Shown here: positions 8,074 to 16,489 of the stretch, one piece after another
Layout of the letters: every line of letters begins with the position of its first letter
Numbering within the stretch: the first letter of the stretch is position 1
Source of the DNA: Rhizobiaceae bacterium
GTDB taxonomy: Bacteria > Pseudomonadota > Alphaproteobacteria > Rhizobiales > Rhizobiaceae
Assembly (NCBI GenBank): GCA_016742175.1
Contig: JACVCH010000001.1
Location: 434,001-498,000 of the forward strand
Direction: 5' to 3'
Length of the DNA stretch: 64,000 nt
Program-made: the position numbers and the translations under genes
Notes under the pieces: model-generated
The model's input: the letters and a program-made list of their open reading frames with translations, nothing else
What the model was told of the DNA's origin: nothing
Databases searched by the model: none

Positions 8074-8931
8074 TCAATGCGCCGTCTCGCCGATGAAGCG
8101 CTCGCGAATCTTCCGCGATATCCAGTCGATGACGAAGATGCAGACGAGCACGTTGATAACCACGAACGCAACCTGGTCGAAGAGGTTGGCGCGGAAGCGC
8201 TCGATGATGATCATGCCGATGCCGCCGGCACCGACGATGCCGAGCACGGTCGCGCTGCGGGTCGAGGATTCGAAGAAGTAAAGCGATTGCGAGATGAACA
8301 CGGGAAGAACCTGCGGCAGGTAGCCATAGCGCACGACCTTCAGCGGCGAGGCCCCGGTGGCGCGGACGCCCTCGACCTGCTTGCGGTCGATGTTCTCGAT
8401 CGCCTCGGAATAGAGTTTCGACAAGGTGCCCATGTCGGAGACGAAGATGGCAAGGACGCCGGCGAGCGGGCCGAGGCCGACGGCGCGCACGAAGACGAGA
8501 CCCCAGACGAGCTGGTCGACGCCGCGCAGGACATCGAGGAAGCGCCGCACGGCCTGCCGGAACAAGGTCACCCGCATCGTGTTGCGGGCGGCGAGGAAGC
8601 CGATGCCGAGGGCGGCGAGCGAGCCAAGGAGCGTGCCGAGGAACGCCATGGCCAGCGTCTGCGCGATGCCGGCATAGATGTTGGCGAACTGCCAGGTGGA
8701 AAAGTCCTTCCAGACGAACAGCGCGCGGATGAGGCGCAGGGCGCGGTCGGATGCGTAGGCGAGTTTCCAGACCTCGAAATACCAGAGCGAGCCGGCGACA
8801 TAGGCGAGGACGACGATTGCGATCGTCCAGCCGATCGCGCGCCTTTTCGGCGAGCCGAAGGCGCCCGGGTGGGCCGTACGGGCCTCATCGACCATTGCCG
8901 GGTCGAAGGCGGACAGCGTGGCGGCGCTCAT
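8074..8931 (-). CDS. phnE2: phosphonate ABC transporter permease PhnE (second)
   Basis: A 285-residue membrane permease. After an N-terminal soluble stretch and a first hydrophobic segment (TIAIVVLAYVAGSLWYFEV), a permease domain ends in the coupling-loop motif VGAGGIGM near residue 230. It pairs with the upstream permease gene to make a heterodimeric PhnE1E2 channel, as in many rhizobia. The start overlaps phnE1 by four bases. With PhnC and PhnD it imports phosphonates or phosphate esters into the cytoplasm. A 68-base gap holding a Pho-box-like site separates it from the 2H gene. Confidence 0.9.
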   Translation of the reverse strand: MSAATLSAFDPAMVDEARTAHPGAFGSPKRRAIGWTIAIVVLAYVAGSLWYFEVWKLAYASDRALRLIRALFVWKDFSTWQFANIYAGIAQTLAMAFLGTLLGSLAALGIGFLAARNTMRVTLFRQAVRRFLDVLRGVDQLVWGLVFVRAVGLGPLAGVLAIFVSDMGTLSKLYSEAIENIDRKQVEGVRATGASPLKVVRYGYLPQVLPVFISQSLYFFESSTRSATVLGIVGAGGIGMIIIERFRANLFDQVAFVVINVLVCIFVIDWISRKIRERFIGETAH

Positions 8932-9821
8932 GCGAGGTTCTCCTTGCCGATGAAGTGGGTGCGCAGGCGCTCGGAGAGGAGGTCGATGACCGTGACGAGC
9001 ATGACGACCAGCAGGAGGACGGCGACGACGCGGTCGTCCGAATAGAGGCTGATGACGCGGTTGAGCTCCATGCCGATCCCGCCCGCGCCGACGAAGCCGA
9101 CGATGGACGAGGCGCGCACGTTGATCTCGAAACGCAGGAGCGTGTAGGAGGCGAAGTTGGGCAGGACCTGCGGCAGGACGCCGTAGCGCATTTCCTCGAA
9201 CCAGTTGCCGCCGACGCCGCGAATGCCCTCGACGGGGCGCATCGAGGCGTTTTCGTTGACCTCCGAAAAGAGCTTGCCGAGCGCGCCGGCGGTGTGAATC
9301 GCGATGGCGATGACGCCGGCGAGCGGGCCGACGCCGACCGCGAAGACCAGGATCAGCGCGATCAGGATTTCGGGAATGCCGCGGCAGATTTCGAGGAAGC
9401 GGCGGGCGGCCCAGAAGATTGTGCGCGTCGGCGCGAGGTTGCGCGCGGCGGGGAAGCTGAGGACCAGCGCGGCGGCCGCGCCGAGGATCGTCGCCGTCAG
9501 CGCCATCAGGATCGTCTCGCCGATCAGGCGGACATAGAGCCAGAAATCGGCGTACCAGTAGGTGATGGAGCCGGGGACGGCGCGGCCCTCTTCGCCGCGG
9601 GGAAGGAAGAGCTTATCCAGTTTGAGGTTCGGCATGATGGTGCCGAAATAGTCGAAGATGCGCGGCAGGCCGGAAGCGAGGCGTTCGGGGTAGAAGCGCG
9701 AGATGTAGACGGAGGCGGCGAGCACGGCGAGGAAGCCTGCGATGAAGACGAGGTTCATCGTGCGGCGCTGGCGGATGAGGTCGGCGCGATGGCGCTCGAA
9801 GGTGGAGATGGCGGAGGTCAT
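8928..9821 (-). CDS. phnE1: phosphonate ABC transporter permease PhnE (first)
   Basis: A 297-residue permease of the PhnE family. A cytoplasmic N-terminus of about 25 residues (FERHRADLIRQRRTM) is followed by a first hydrophobic segment. A BPD_transp_1 domain carries GIPEILIALILVFAVGVG and the coupling-loop motif VGAGGIGM near residue 250. It is paralogous to the permease encoded next, with which it overlaps by four bases. The 195-base gap to phnC contains a RIME-like palindromic repeat, so the operon is interrupted by a strong hairpin between ATPase and permease genes. Confidence 0.9.
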   Translation of the reverse strand: MTSAISTFERHRADLIRQRRTMNLVFIAGFLAVLAASVYISRFYPERLASGLPRIFDYFGTIMPNLKLDKLFLPRGEEGRAVPGSITYWYADFWLYVRLIGETILMALTATILGAAAALVLSFPAARNLAPTRTIFWAARRFLEICRGIPEILIALILVFAVGVGPLAGVIAIAIHTAGALGKLFSEVNENASMRPVEGIRGVGGNWFEEMRYGVLPQVLPNFASYTLLRFEINVRASSIVGFVGAGGIGMELNRVISLYSDDRVVAVLLLVVMLVTVIDLLSERLRTHFIGKENLA

Positions 9822-9859
9822 TGGGTGGGGTCCAGAGTGCGGAGAGGTTTGCGCTTTGT

Positions 9860-9979
9860 CGCGCCCCCCTCTGGCCTGCCGGCCATCTCCCCCGCATGGG
9901 GGGAGATTAGTCTCGTTGTCGACACCGCATGATCTCCCCCCTCGCGGGGGAGATGCCCGGGAGGGCAGAGGGGGGCGCG
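9860..9979. repeat. RIME-like palindromic repeat, copy A
   Basis: About 120 bases with terminal inverted repeats: the left end CGCGCCCCCCTCTG and the right end CAGAGGGGGGCGCG are exact complements. Each half contains its own inner palindrome of the form ATCTCCCCC-GC-GGGGGAGAT. The same architecture occurs four more times in this window. It resembles the rhizobial intergenic mosaic elements (RIME) from memory. It lies between phnC and phnE1. Confidence 0.85.
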
Positions 9980-10016
9980 TTGCACGATCGTTTCCGAAAC
10001 AGGCCAGATCACCATC

Positions 10017-10871
10017 TCACCCCGCCATCGCGCGGGCGGCGGCCTGCGACTTCTTCAAATCCGCCTCGAACAGGCGCGCCTTGGCTGGCTCGCCGCCAAT
10101 CGTGGTCGAGGTCATGCCTTCGTGGAAGGCTTCCTCGGCTTCGGCGCCGTAGATCTCGCGCGCCATGCGCTGGGTGAGCTGGCCTGGATTGCCGTCGAAG
10201 ACGATCTTGCCTTCGGCCAGACCGATGATGCGGTCGCAGTAGTTGCGGGCGGTGTCGAGGGTGTGGAGATTGCAGATGACGGTGATGCCGTCCTCGCGGT
10301 TGATGGTGCGCAGCGCGTCCATCACCACCTTGGCGTTGAGCGGGTCGAGCGAGGCGATCGGTTCGTCGGCCAGCACGATCTTCGGCTCCTGCACGAGCGC
10401 GCGGGCGATGGCCACGCGCTGCATCTGGCCGCCGGACAGCGTGTCGGCCTGCTGGAGCGCGGTATGCGCCATGCCGAGACGGTCGAGCGCGCGGATGGCG
10501 AAGGCGCGTTCGGCGGCAGTGAAGCGCTGGAACAGGCTCGCCACGAGGCCGTGGTGATAAAGGCGGCCGGTGAGGACGTTGGTGATGACGTCGAGGCGGC
10601 CGACGAGGTTGAACTGCTGGAAGACCATGGCGCAGGTGGCGCGCCAGTGAAGCAGTTCGCGGCCCTTCAGCGCCGTGATCTCGCGGCCATCGAACTCGAT
10701 GCGACCTTCGCTCGGCTCGGCGAGGCGGTTGACCATGCGCAAGAGCGTCGACTTGCCGGCGCCCGAGCGGCCGATGATGCCGACCATCTGCCCGTCCGGA
10801 ATGGCGAGCGAGATGCCGTCGACCGCCTTGCGGTCCTTGAAGGCTTTGGTGAGGCTGTCGATCTTCAGCAT
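10017..10871 (-). CDS. phnC: phosphonate ABC transporter ATP-binding protein PhnC
   Basis: A 284-residue ATPase. Walker [10 protein letters not shown] lies at about residues 36-44, signature [10 protein letters not shown] near 155, Walker [12 protein letters not shown] near 175, and a D-loop and H-switch (ICNLHTLD) follow. It powers phosphonate uptake through PhnE1E2. The ATG at 10871 begins [11 protein letters not shown]; longer frames upstream run into phnD and are rejected. It lies 83 bases downstream of phnD on the same strand. The C-terminal tail of about 35 residues beyond the family core is typical of rhizobial PhnC. Confidence 0.93.
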   Translation of the reverse strand: MLKIDSLTKAFKDRKAVDGISLAIPDGQMVGIIGRSGAGKSTLLRMVNRLAEPSEGRIEFDGREITALKGRELLHWRATCAMVFQQFNLVGRLDVITNVLTGRLYHHGLVASLFQRFTAAERAFAIRALDRLGMAHTALQQADTLSGGQMQRVAIARALVQEPKIVLADEPIASLDPLNAKVVMDALRTINREDGITVICNLHTLDTARNYCDRIIGLAEGKIVFDGNPGQLTQRMAREIYGAEAEEAFHEGMTSTTIGGEPAKARLFEADLKKSQAAARAMAG

Positions 10872-10954
10872 GGGGGTTGCTCCTGCCGGCGCGTCCGTTT
10901 CAAGCGAAAGAGGCCCGCACCTTGCGATGCGGACCCCTGCGATCCCTGGGAGGG

Positions 10955-11884
10955 TTAGCGGGACTGGTCGAGTTCGCGCTCGCGCATGGCGACGACGCCT
11001 TCGAAGAAGGAGTGGTCGACGCGCTTGAAGCCCTGGCCTTCGCCGTTGGAGACGTTGACGTAGCACTCGTAGTCGGTCTCGTGCAGCGTCTCCATCCAGT
11101 CGATGGCGATCTGCTTCGGCTCGTCGGCCATCGACTTGCGCACGACCCACGGGCCGTTCGGGATGAGGTTCGACTTCCAGATGATCTTCAGGTCCGCCAT
11201 GTCGAGGAGGTCCTTGTCGACCATCGAGCGCAGCGCGCCGCGCGAGAAACCTTCCGACTCCTCGCCGACACCCGAGGTCCAGGTGACGCCGGCGTCGTAT
11301 TGGCCGTTGAGGACGGCGACGACCGCCTGCTCGTGGCCGCCGCCGAAGCCGGTCGAGGCGAAGTAGCTGTCGATGTCGATCTCGGCGGCTTCCATCTCGG
11401 CCTTCGGCACGAGGTAGCCCGAAGTCGAATTCGGGTCGGCGAAGGCGAGCGACTTGCCTTTCATCTGCTCGATGTTCTCGATGCCGGAATCCGACTTCGT
11501 GTACATCATGGCGTAGTAGCCATCCGAGCCGTCATTCTCGAGCGCGACGAAGACCGGCTCGACGGCTTCGGGGTCCTGCAGGTAGATGCCGGCGTAGCCC
11601 GACGCGCCGAGCGAGGCGGCGTCGAGCTGGCCCGAGACGAGCCCCTGCATGACGCCGGCATAGTCGGAAGCGGGGTAGAGCTCGACCGGCACGCCGAGCT
11701 TTTCACCGAGCTGCTCGACCATGCACTCGTTCTTGCGCAGGCGGTCGGCTTCGTTCTCGCCGCCGAGGAGGCCGATGCGGAAGGCCGGCAGGTCGGACTG
11801 CCAGTCCTGGGCGAGTGTGGGGGTAGAAAAGGTTGCGACGGCGATCACCGCGGCGCAGGTCGTACGGGTCAGAAGAGCGAACAT
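10955..11884 (-). CDS. phnD: phosphonate ABC transporter substrate-binding protein PhnD
   Basis: A 309-residue periplasmic binding protein. The signal peptide (residues about 1-25) has a hydrophobic core and ends at TLAQ. The mature protein begins [14 protein letters not shown], the pattern of PhnD-family proteins, and later segments [15 protein letters not shown] and [12 protein letters not shown] form the ligand cleft. It captures phosphonates for PhnCE1E2. The ATG at 11884 is the only start consistent with a signal peptide. A Pho box 115 bases upstream overlaps the end of the preceding acyltransferase gene, so phnDCE1E2 probably has its own PhoB-controlled promoter. Confidence 0.93.
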   Translation of the reverse strand: MFALLTRTTCAAVIAVATFSTPTLAQDWQSDLPAFRIGLLGGENEADRLRKNECMVEQLGEKLGVPVELYPASDYAGVMQGLVSGQLDAASLGASGYAGIYLQDPEAVEPVFVALENDGSDGYYAMMYTKSDSGIENIEQMKGKSLAFADPNSTSGYLVPKAEMEAAEIDIDSYFASTGFGGGHEQAVVAVLNGQYDAGVTWTSGVGEESEGFSRGALRSMVDKDLLDMADLKIIWKSNLIPNGPWVVRKSMADEPKQIAIDWMETLHETDYECYVNVSNGEGQGFKRVDHSFFEGVVAMRERELDQSR

Positions 11885-11998
11885 GCCAAAGCTCCCAGGC
11901 TCGAGGTTCGAAGTGAATTCGGGACCGCGCGGACGGGACGTCCCTGATCGGTCGAGGAGAGCTTTAGGGAGCGAAAACAACAGTGCGATTACGCTTTT

Positions 11999-12016
11999 CT
12001 GACGGTTCGATGACGG
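11999..12016 (-). promoter_or_regulatory. Pho box upstream of phnDCE
   Basis: On the minus strand the site reads CCGTCAT-CGAA-CCGTCAG: two heptamers separated by four bases, matching the PhoB consensus CTGTCAT-N4-CTGTCAT/C with one mismatch in the first and two in the second. It lies 115 bases before the phnD start and just beyond the stop of the hexapeptide gene. Phosphate-starvation control of phn genes is established in E. coli and rhizobia; here it is inferred from this site. Confidence 0.7.
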
Positions 12017-12017
12017 T

Positions 12018-12644
12018 TCACAGGTGCGGCGCGCGCTCGTGCTTTTCGAGGAAGGCGGCGATGGGCAGCTTGCGGAAATCGTCGAGCGCGGCGCGCAGGC
12101 GTGCATGGTCCCAGTCCCACCAGGCAAGGGCGATAAGCCGTTCGGCGGTCGCATCGTCGAAGCGCTGGCGGATCGGGCGCGCGGGCACGCCGGCGACGAT
12201 GGCGAAGGGCGAGACGTCCCTGGAAACGACCGCGCCCGCGCCGACGACGGCGCCGGTGCCGATCGTGACGCCGGGCAGGATCGTCGCGCCGTGGCCGAGC
12301 CAGGTGTCGTGGCCGATCGTGACCTTTGAGGCGCGGCGCCAGTCGAAGAAGGACTCGTCGTCCTCGGCGTCGTCCCAGTAATTTCCGGCGCGGTAGGTGA
12401 AATGGTGCAGCGAGGCGCGCTCGACGGGATGGTTCGGCGCGTTGATGCGGCAGGCGGCGGCGATGTTGGCGAACTTGCCGATCTCGGTGCACCAGACTTG
12501 CCCGTCCTCGACGATGTAGGAATAGTCGCCAAGCGTCGAATCGATGAAGCGCGTGCGCTCGCGCACTTCGGTGTAGCGGCCGAGCGTCGAGTTGCGGATT
12601 TCGGCCGTCGCGTGGACGAATCCGGTTTCGGGAAGCCGCGCCAT
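12018..12644 (-). CDS. hexapeptide-repeat acyltransferase of the phosphonate operon
   Basis: A 208-residue left-handed beta-helix acyltransferase, similar to CatB-type enzymes and to the phosphonate-operon hexapeptide family. The repeats are visible as [21 protein letters not shown], with the catalytic histidine region [17 protein letters not shown], and the C-terminal part includes [10 protein letters not shown]. The start is coupled to phnL by a TGATG overlap. E. coli uses the unrelated GNAT enzyme PhnO to acetylate aminoalkylphosphonates, and this protein may do the same job here, but its acceptor is unproven. It is the last gene of the phnG-L block. Confidence 0.82.
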   Translation of the reverse strand: MARLPETGFVHATAEIRNSTLGRYTEVRERTRFIDSTLGDYSYIVEDGQVWCTEIGKFANIAAACRINAPNHPVERASLHHFTYRAGNYWDDAEDDESFFDWRRASKVTIGHDTWLGHGATILPGVTIGTGAVVGAGAVVSRDVSPFAIVAGVPARPIRQRFDDATAERLIALAWWDWDHARLRAALDDFRKLPIAAFLEKHERAPHL

Positions 12645-13345
12645 CAGGCGGCCTGCCGCGGCGCGAATTCCGTCACGTCGATCAGCCGGTCGGCGACGGC
12701 GTCGCGTACGTCGGTGTCGTGGAAGATGCCGAGCATCGCGACGCCCTGCCGCTTCTTCTCCGCGATCATGTCGATGACCACGGCGCGGTTGGCGGCGTCG
12801 AGCGAGGCGGTCGGCTCGTCGAGGAGGAGCACCGGATGGTCGGTGATGAAGCCGCGCGCGATGTTGACGCGCTGCTGCTCGCCGCCGGAAAAGGTCGCAG
12901 GCGGCAGGTGCCACAGGCGCTCGGGCAGGTTGAGGCGGGCGAGGAGCGCGGCGGCCCTGTCGCCGGCTTCGTCGTTCGGTGTGCCGCGCGCGGTCAGCGG
13001 CTCGGCGACGACGTCGAGCGCCGCGACGCGCGGCACGACCCGCAGGAACTGGCTGACATAGCCGAGCGTGTCGCGCCGGACGGCGAGAATTTCGCGCGGG
13101 CTGGCGCAGGCGAGGTCGATCGTGGCGCCCTGATGGGCGATGCGGATCGAGCCGGCGTCGACGGCGTAGTTGCCGTAGAGCATCTTCAGGATCGAGCTTT
13201 TGCCGACGCCCGACGGCCCGGCAAGGACGGCGCATTCGCTGGCTTCGAGGGTGAAGGAGACGTTCTCGATCACGGGCAGGCGGATGCCGCCGCGCAGGTG
13301 CATGGTGAAGGATTTGGCGAGGTTGGAGACGGCGAGGGCGGTCAT
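12644..13345 (-). CDS. phnL: C-P lyase complex ATP-binding protein PhnL
   Basis: A 233-residue ABC-type ATPase. Walker A is GPSGVGKSS near residues 44-52, signature [10 protein letters not shown] near 155, and Walker [12 protein letters not shown] near 175. PhnL works with PhnGHI in transferring the phosphonate to the ribose of ATP, displacing adenine. It is a soluble complex subunit rather than a transporter part. The ATG at 13345 begins [13 protein letters not shown]; the frame open further upstream passes through a RIME-like repeat and is not coding. The gap to phnK is 229 bases and carries that repeat. Confidence 0.92.
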   Translation of the reverse strand: MTALAVSNLAKSFTMHLRGGIRLPVIENVSFTLEASECAVLAGPSGVGKSSILKMLYGNYAVDAGSIRIAHQGATIDLACASPREILAVRRDTLGYVSQFLRVVPRVAALDVVAEPLTARGTPNDEAGDRAAALLARLNLPERLWHLPPATFSGGEQQRVNIARGFITDHPVLLLDEPTASLDAANRAVVIDMIAEKKRQGVAMLGIFHDTDVRDAVADRLIDVTEFAPRQAA

Positions 13346-13380
13346 TGGGTGCCTACTCCTGCCCGAGGCTGGCACTCTAC

Positions 13381-13540
13381 GTTGCCCCCCTCTGTCCTGC
13401 CGGACGCCCTGGCCCGAGCCACGGGTCTCGGCCCGTCCTTCGGACCCCCCGCATGGGGGGAGATCAGCCAGTCGCAAAGGTCAACGCGCGTGATCTCCCC
13501 ACCTGCGGGGGAGATGTCCGGCAGGACAGAGGGGGGCGCG
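13381..13540. repeat. RIME-like palindromic repeat, copy B, with internal insertion
   Basis: This copy has the family ends (TTGCCCCCCTCTGTCCTGC on the left, GCAGGACAGAGGGGGGCGCG on the right). The left half is interrupted: after CGGAC about 40 extra bases follow before a second CGGAC and the CCCCCCGCATGGGG core. The extra segment is itself partly self-complementary (CCCGAG...CTCGG). It lies between phnK and phnL. It is about 160 bases long against 117-124 for the other copies. Confidence 0.82.
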
Positions 13541-13574
13541 ACGGGTCGCTGCCGTTCGAGATCGATATTCATCA

Positions 13575-14348
13575 TCACACCTGCAAAATCGAGGAGACGA
13601 GGAGCTGCGTGTAGGGCGCGCGGGGGTCGTCGAGGACGCGGTCGGTGAGGCCGTGCTCGATGACGCGGCCGTCCTTCATCACCATCATGCGGTGCGACAG
13701 GAGGCGCGCGACGGCGAGGTCGTGGGTGACGACGATGGCGGCAAGCCCCATGTCCGAAACGAGGCCGCGCAACAGGTCGAGCAGGCGGGCCTGGACCGAG
13801 ACGTCGAGGCCGCCGGTCGGCTCGTCCATGAAGATCAGGCGCGGGCGCGTGACGAGGTTGCGCGCGATCTGGAGGCGCTGGCGCATGCCGCCGGAAAAGG
13901 CGCGCGGCTGGTCGTCGATGCGATCCTCGGCGATCTCGACGCGGCCGAGCCAGTCGATGGCGGAGGCGCGGATGTTGCCGTAGTGGCGGTCGCCGACGGC
14001 CATCAGGCGTTCGCCGACATTGGCGCCGGCGGAGACCGTCATGCGCAGACCGTCGGCCGGGTTCTGGTGGACGAAGCCCCAGTCCGTGCGCATCAGGAAG
14101 CGCCGCTCCGCCTCGCTCATGGCGAACACGTCGCGCCACGCGCCGTCGCGCATCCGGTAGGACACGGTGCCGGAGGTCGGCTCGAGCCGGGTCGAGACCG
14201 CGTTGAGCATCGTCGTCTTGCCGGAGCCGGATTCGCCGACGACCGCGAGGACCTCGCCGGGCCACAGGTCGAAGGAGACGTCGGCGCAGCCGATGCGGGG
14301 GCCGTAGGATTTGGAGAGGTGGGTGACGCGAAGGAGGGGTTTATCCAT
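13575..14348 (-). CDS. phnK: C-P lyase complex ATP-binding protein PhnK
   Basis: A 257-residue ABC-type ATPase. Walker A GESGSGKTT is near residues 38-46, signature SGGMRQRLQ near 160, and Walker B LIFMDEPTGGLD near 180, followed by an H-loop (VVTHD). The C-terminal segment YTQLLVSS resembles the oligopeptide-type ATPases. PhnK binds the PhnGHIJ core and is needed for C-P bond cleavage in vivo. The ATG at 14348 starts MDKPLLRVTHLSKSYG. RIME-like repeats flank the gene on both sides, which may give separate mRNA segments for phnK. Confidence 0.92.
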   Translation of the reverse strand: MDKPLLRVTHLSKSYGPRIGCADVSFDLWPGEVLAVVGESGSGKTTMLNAVSTRLEPTSGTVSYRMRDGAWRDVFAMSEAERRFLMRTDWGFVHQNPADGLRMTVSAGANVGERLMAVGDRHYGNIRASAIDWLGRVEIAEDRIDDQPRAFSGGMRQRLQIARNLVTRPRLIFMDEPTGGLDVSVQARLLDLLRGLVSDMGLAAIVVTHDLAVARLLSHRMMVMKDGRVIEHGLTDRVLDDPRAPYTQLLVSSILQV

Positions 14349-14386
14349 GGGTCGATACTCCAAAAAGGAGGTCGAAGCGCCTGACG

Positions 14387-14503
14387 TTGCCCCCCTCTGT
14401 CCTGCCGGACATCTCCCCCGCAAGGGGGGAGATCACGCACGGCGAGGACGAGACTGATCTCCCCCCTTGCGGGGGAGATGGGCGGCAGCCCAGAGGGGGG
14501 CGT
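14387..14503. repeat. RIME-like palindromic repeat, copy C
   Basis: About 117 bases. The left half is GTTGCCCCCCTCTGTCCTGC with an inner ATCTCCCCCGC palindrome. The right half is more diverged (GGGCGGCAGCCCAGAGGGGGG), so the outer stem has several mismatches. It lies in the 171-base gap between phnJ and phnK and is the second of three copies interrupting the phn genes. Confidence 0.82.
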
Positions 14504-14519
14504 GAAGGAATGCAACCAT

Positions 14520-15401
14520 TCATCGAAATGTCTCCTCCTGCTGGCCATGATAGCCATCGCCCTGCCGGCTCTCGCAATGATCCGTATCCGAGCAGACAAA
14601 CATGTGCCCGCCGCAGTCGTCGAGGATGACCTCGTCGAGATAGACGCCTTCCGCGCCGCAGAGCGCGCAGGGTTTGTCGAAGGTCTGGACCGTGAAGGGA
14701 TGGTCGTCGAAGTCGAGGCTTTCGACTTGGGTGAAGGGCGGGAGGGCGTAGATGCGCTTTTCGCGGCCGGCACCGAAGAGCTGGAGCGCGGGCGACATGT
14801 GCATCTTGGGATTGTCGAATTTCGGCGTCGGCGAGGGGTCCATCACGTAGCGGCCCTCGACCTTGACCGGATAGGCGTAGGTCGTGGCGATGCGGCCGTG
14901 GGTGGCGATGTCCTCGTAGAGCTTGACGTGCATCAAGCCGTACTCCTCCAGCGCGTGCATCAGCCTCGTCTCGGTCTCGCGCGGCTCGAGAAAGCGCAGC
15001 GGCTCGGGGATCGGCACCTGGTAGACGAGGGTCTGGCCCGCCCTGAGCGGCTGCTCGGGGATGCGGTGGCGGGTCTGGATGATCGTCGCCTCGTCCGTGC
15101 GCGTCGTCACGGCGACATTGGCGACCTTCTGGAAGAAGGCGCGGATGGAGACGGCGTTGGTGGTGTCGTCGGCGCCCTGGTCGATGACCTTGAGGACGTC
15201 GTCCGGCCCGATGATCGCCGCCGTCACCTGCACGCCGCCGGTGCCCCAGCCATAGGGCATCGGCATCTCGCGGCTGGCGAATGGCACCTGATAGCCGGGA
15301 ATGGCGATCGCCTTCAGGATCGCGCGGCGGATCATGCGCTTGGTCTGCTCGTCCAGATAGGCGAAGTTGTAGCTCGCAATCGAGCCCGTCGGCGCGTTCA
15401 T
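14520..15401 (-). CDS. phnJ: carbon-phosphorus lyase PhnJ (radical SAM)
   Basis: A 293-residue catalytic subunit that cleaves the C-P bond of 5-phosphoribosyl 1-phosphonate by radical SAM chemistry. Four cysteines near the C-terminus (C245, C248, C270, C276) show spacings of 3, 22 and 6 residues, the same as the E. coli cluster-binding set; the first two lie in KPCALCG and the last in DTDHC. The N-terminal core has YAYPVKVEGRYVMDPSP and PMPYGWGTGG, typical of PhnJ. The start overlaps phnI by four bases. A short tail rich in Q and E follows the cysteines. Confidence 0.95.
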   Translation of the reverse strand: MNAPTGSIASYNFAYLDEQTKRMIRRAILKAIAIPGYQVPFASREMPMPYGWGTGGVQVTAAIIGPDDVLKVIDQGADDTTNAVSIRAFFQKVANVAVTTRTDEATIIQTRHRIPEQPLRAGQTLVYQVPIPEPLRFLEPRETETRLMHALEEYGLMHVKLYEDIATHGRIATTYAYPVKVEGRYVMDPSPTPKFDNPKMHMSPALQLFGAGREKRIYALPPFTQVESLDFDDHPFTVQTFDKPCALCGAEGVYLDEVILDDCGGHMFVCSDTDHCESRQGDGYHGQQEETFR

Positions 15402-16486
15402 TCGGCCGCCTCCTTGATGTCGGTGGCGTCTTTTTGCTCGGCTCGCATGCGGCGCACGAGGTCGAGTTCGGCCTGGAAATCGACATAGTGCGGCAGCTTC
15501 AGGTGCTCGACGAAGCCCGTGGCCTGGACGTTGTCGGAATGCGAGATGACGAACTCCTCGTCCTGCGCGGGGGCGACGATATCCTCGCCGAACTCGGCCG
15601 CGCGCAGGGCCCGGTCGCAGAGCGCCATCGCCATCGCCTTGCGCTCCGACTGGCCGAAGACGAGGCCGTAGCCGCGGGTGAACTGCGGGGGCGCCTTGGC
15701 CGAGCCCTTGAACTGGTTGACCATCTGGCACTCGGTCAGCCGGACCCGGCCGAGCGGCGCGGGGAAGGGGAGTTCGGGCACGTCGAGCTCGATCTCGACC
15801 TCGCCGATGCGGATTTCGCCGACGAAGGGGTGGGAGCGGGCGTAGCCGCGCTGAGTCGAATAGGCGAGGGCGAGGAGGAAGCCTTCGTCGCCGCGCGAGA
15901 GCGCCTGAAGCCGGCTGTCGCGCGGCAGCGGAAACTCCATCGGCGTGCGGGTGATGTCGGTGACCTCGCCGTTGCCGACGCCGTCGGGTTCGATCAGGCC
16001 GTCATGGCCGAGAAGGTCGGTGACGCGCGGCGAAGCTTCGGCCGCGACCTCGCGGCGCTCGGGCTCCAGCGGCGTTGCGCCTTCGGCGAGTTCGGGTTCG
16101 AGCAGGCGGTGCGTGTAGTCGAAGGTCGGGCCGAGCACCTGCCCGCCGGGCAGATCCTTGAAGGTGGCGGAGACGCGGCGCTCGATCTGCATGGCCCCGG
16201 TGTCGACGGGACGCGAATAGCCGAAGCGCGGCAGGGTCGTGCGGTAGGCGCGCACGAGGAAGATCGCCTCGATCATGTCGCCGCGCGCCTGCATCAGCGC
16301 AAGGCCGGCAAGGTCGCGGTCGTAGAGCGCGCCTTCGGCCATGACGCGGTCGACGCCGAGCGCAAGCTGCTCGACGATCTGCGATACATGCAGCGCGGGT
16401 ACGGCAGGATCGCCGCGGCGCCGGTCGGCGAGCAGGCGATGGGCGTTGCGGATGGCGGCTTCACCGCCCTTGACGGCAACATACAT
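15398..16486 (-). CDS. phnI: C-P lyase core subunit PhnI (nucleosidase)
   Basis: A 362-residue subunit of the PhnGHIJ core. PhnI is the nucleosidase that exchanges adenine of ATP for the phosphonate, with PhnG, PhnH and PhnL assisting. Recognisable family segments include MYVAVKGGEAAI at the N-terminus, LLEPELAEGATP around residue 130, and CQMVNQFKGSAKAPPQFTRGYG and FVISHSDNVQATGFVEHLKLPHY near the C-terminus. The length agrees with the E. coli protein (about 354). It begins three bases after phnH and overlaps phnJ by four. Confidence 0.95.
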   Translation of the reverse strand: MYVAVKGGEAAIRNAHRLLADRRRGDPAVPALHVSQIVEQLALGVDRVMAEGALYDRDLAGLALMQARGDMIEAIFLVRAYRTTLPRFGYSRPVDTGAMQIERRVSATFKDLPGGQVLGPTFDYTHRLLEPELAEGATPLEPERREVAAEASPRVTDLLGHDGLIEPDGVGNGEVTDITRTPMEFPLPRDSRLQALSRGDEGFLLALAYSTQRGYARSHPFVGEIRIGEVEIELDVPELPFPAPLGRVRLTECQMVNQFKGSAKAPPQFTRGYGLVFGQSERKAMAMALCDRALRAAEFGEDIVAPAQDEEFVISHSDNVQATGFVEHLKLPHYVDFQAELDLVRRMRAEQKDATDIKEAAE

Positions 16487-16489
16487 GGC

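Noticed and set aside
9860-9979. RIME-like copies considered as intrinsic terminators
   Set aside because: They lack T-tracts and occur inside operons whose downstream genes need expression. They may weaken but probably do not end transcription.
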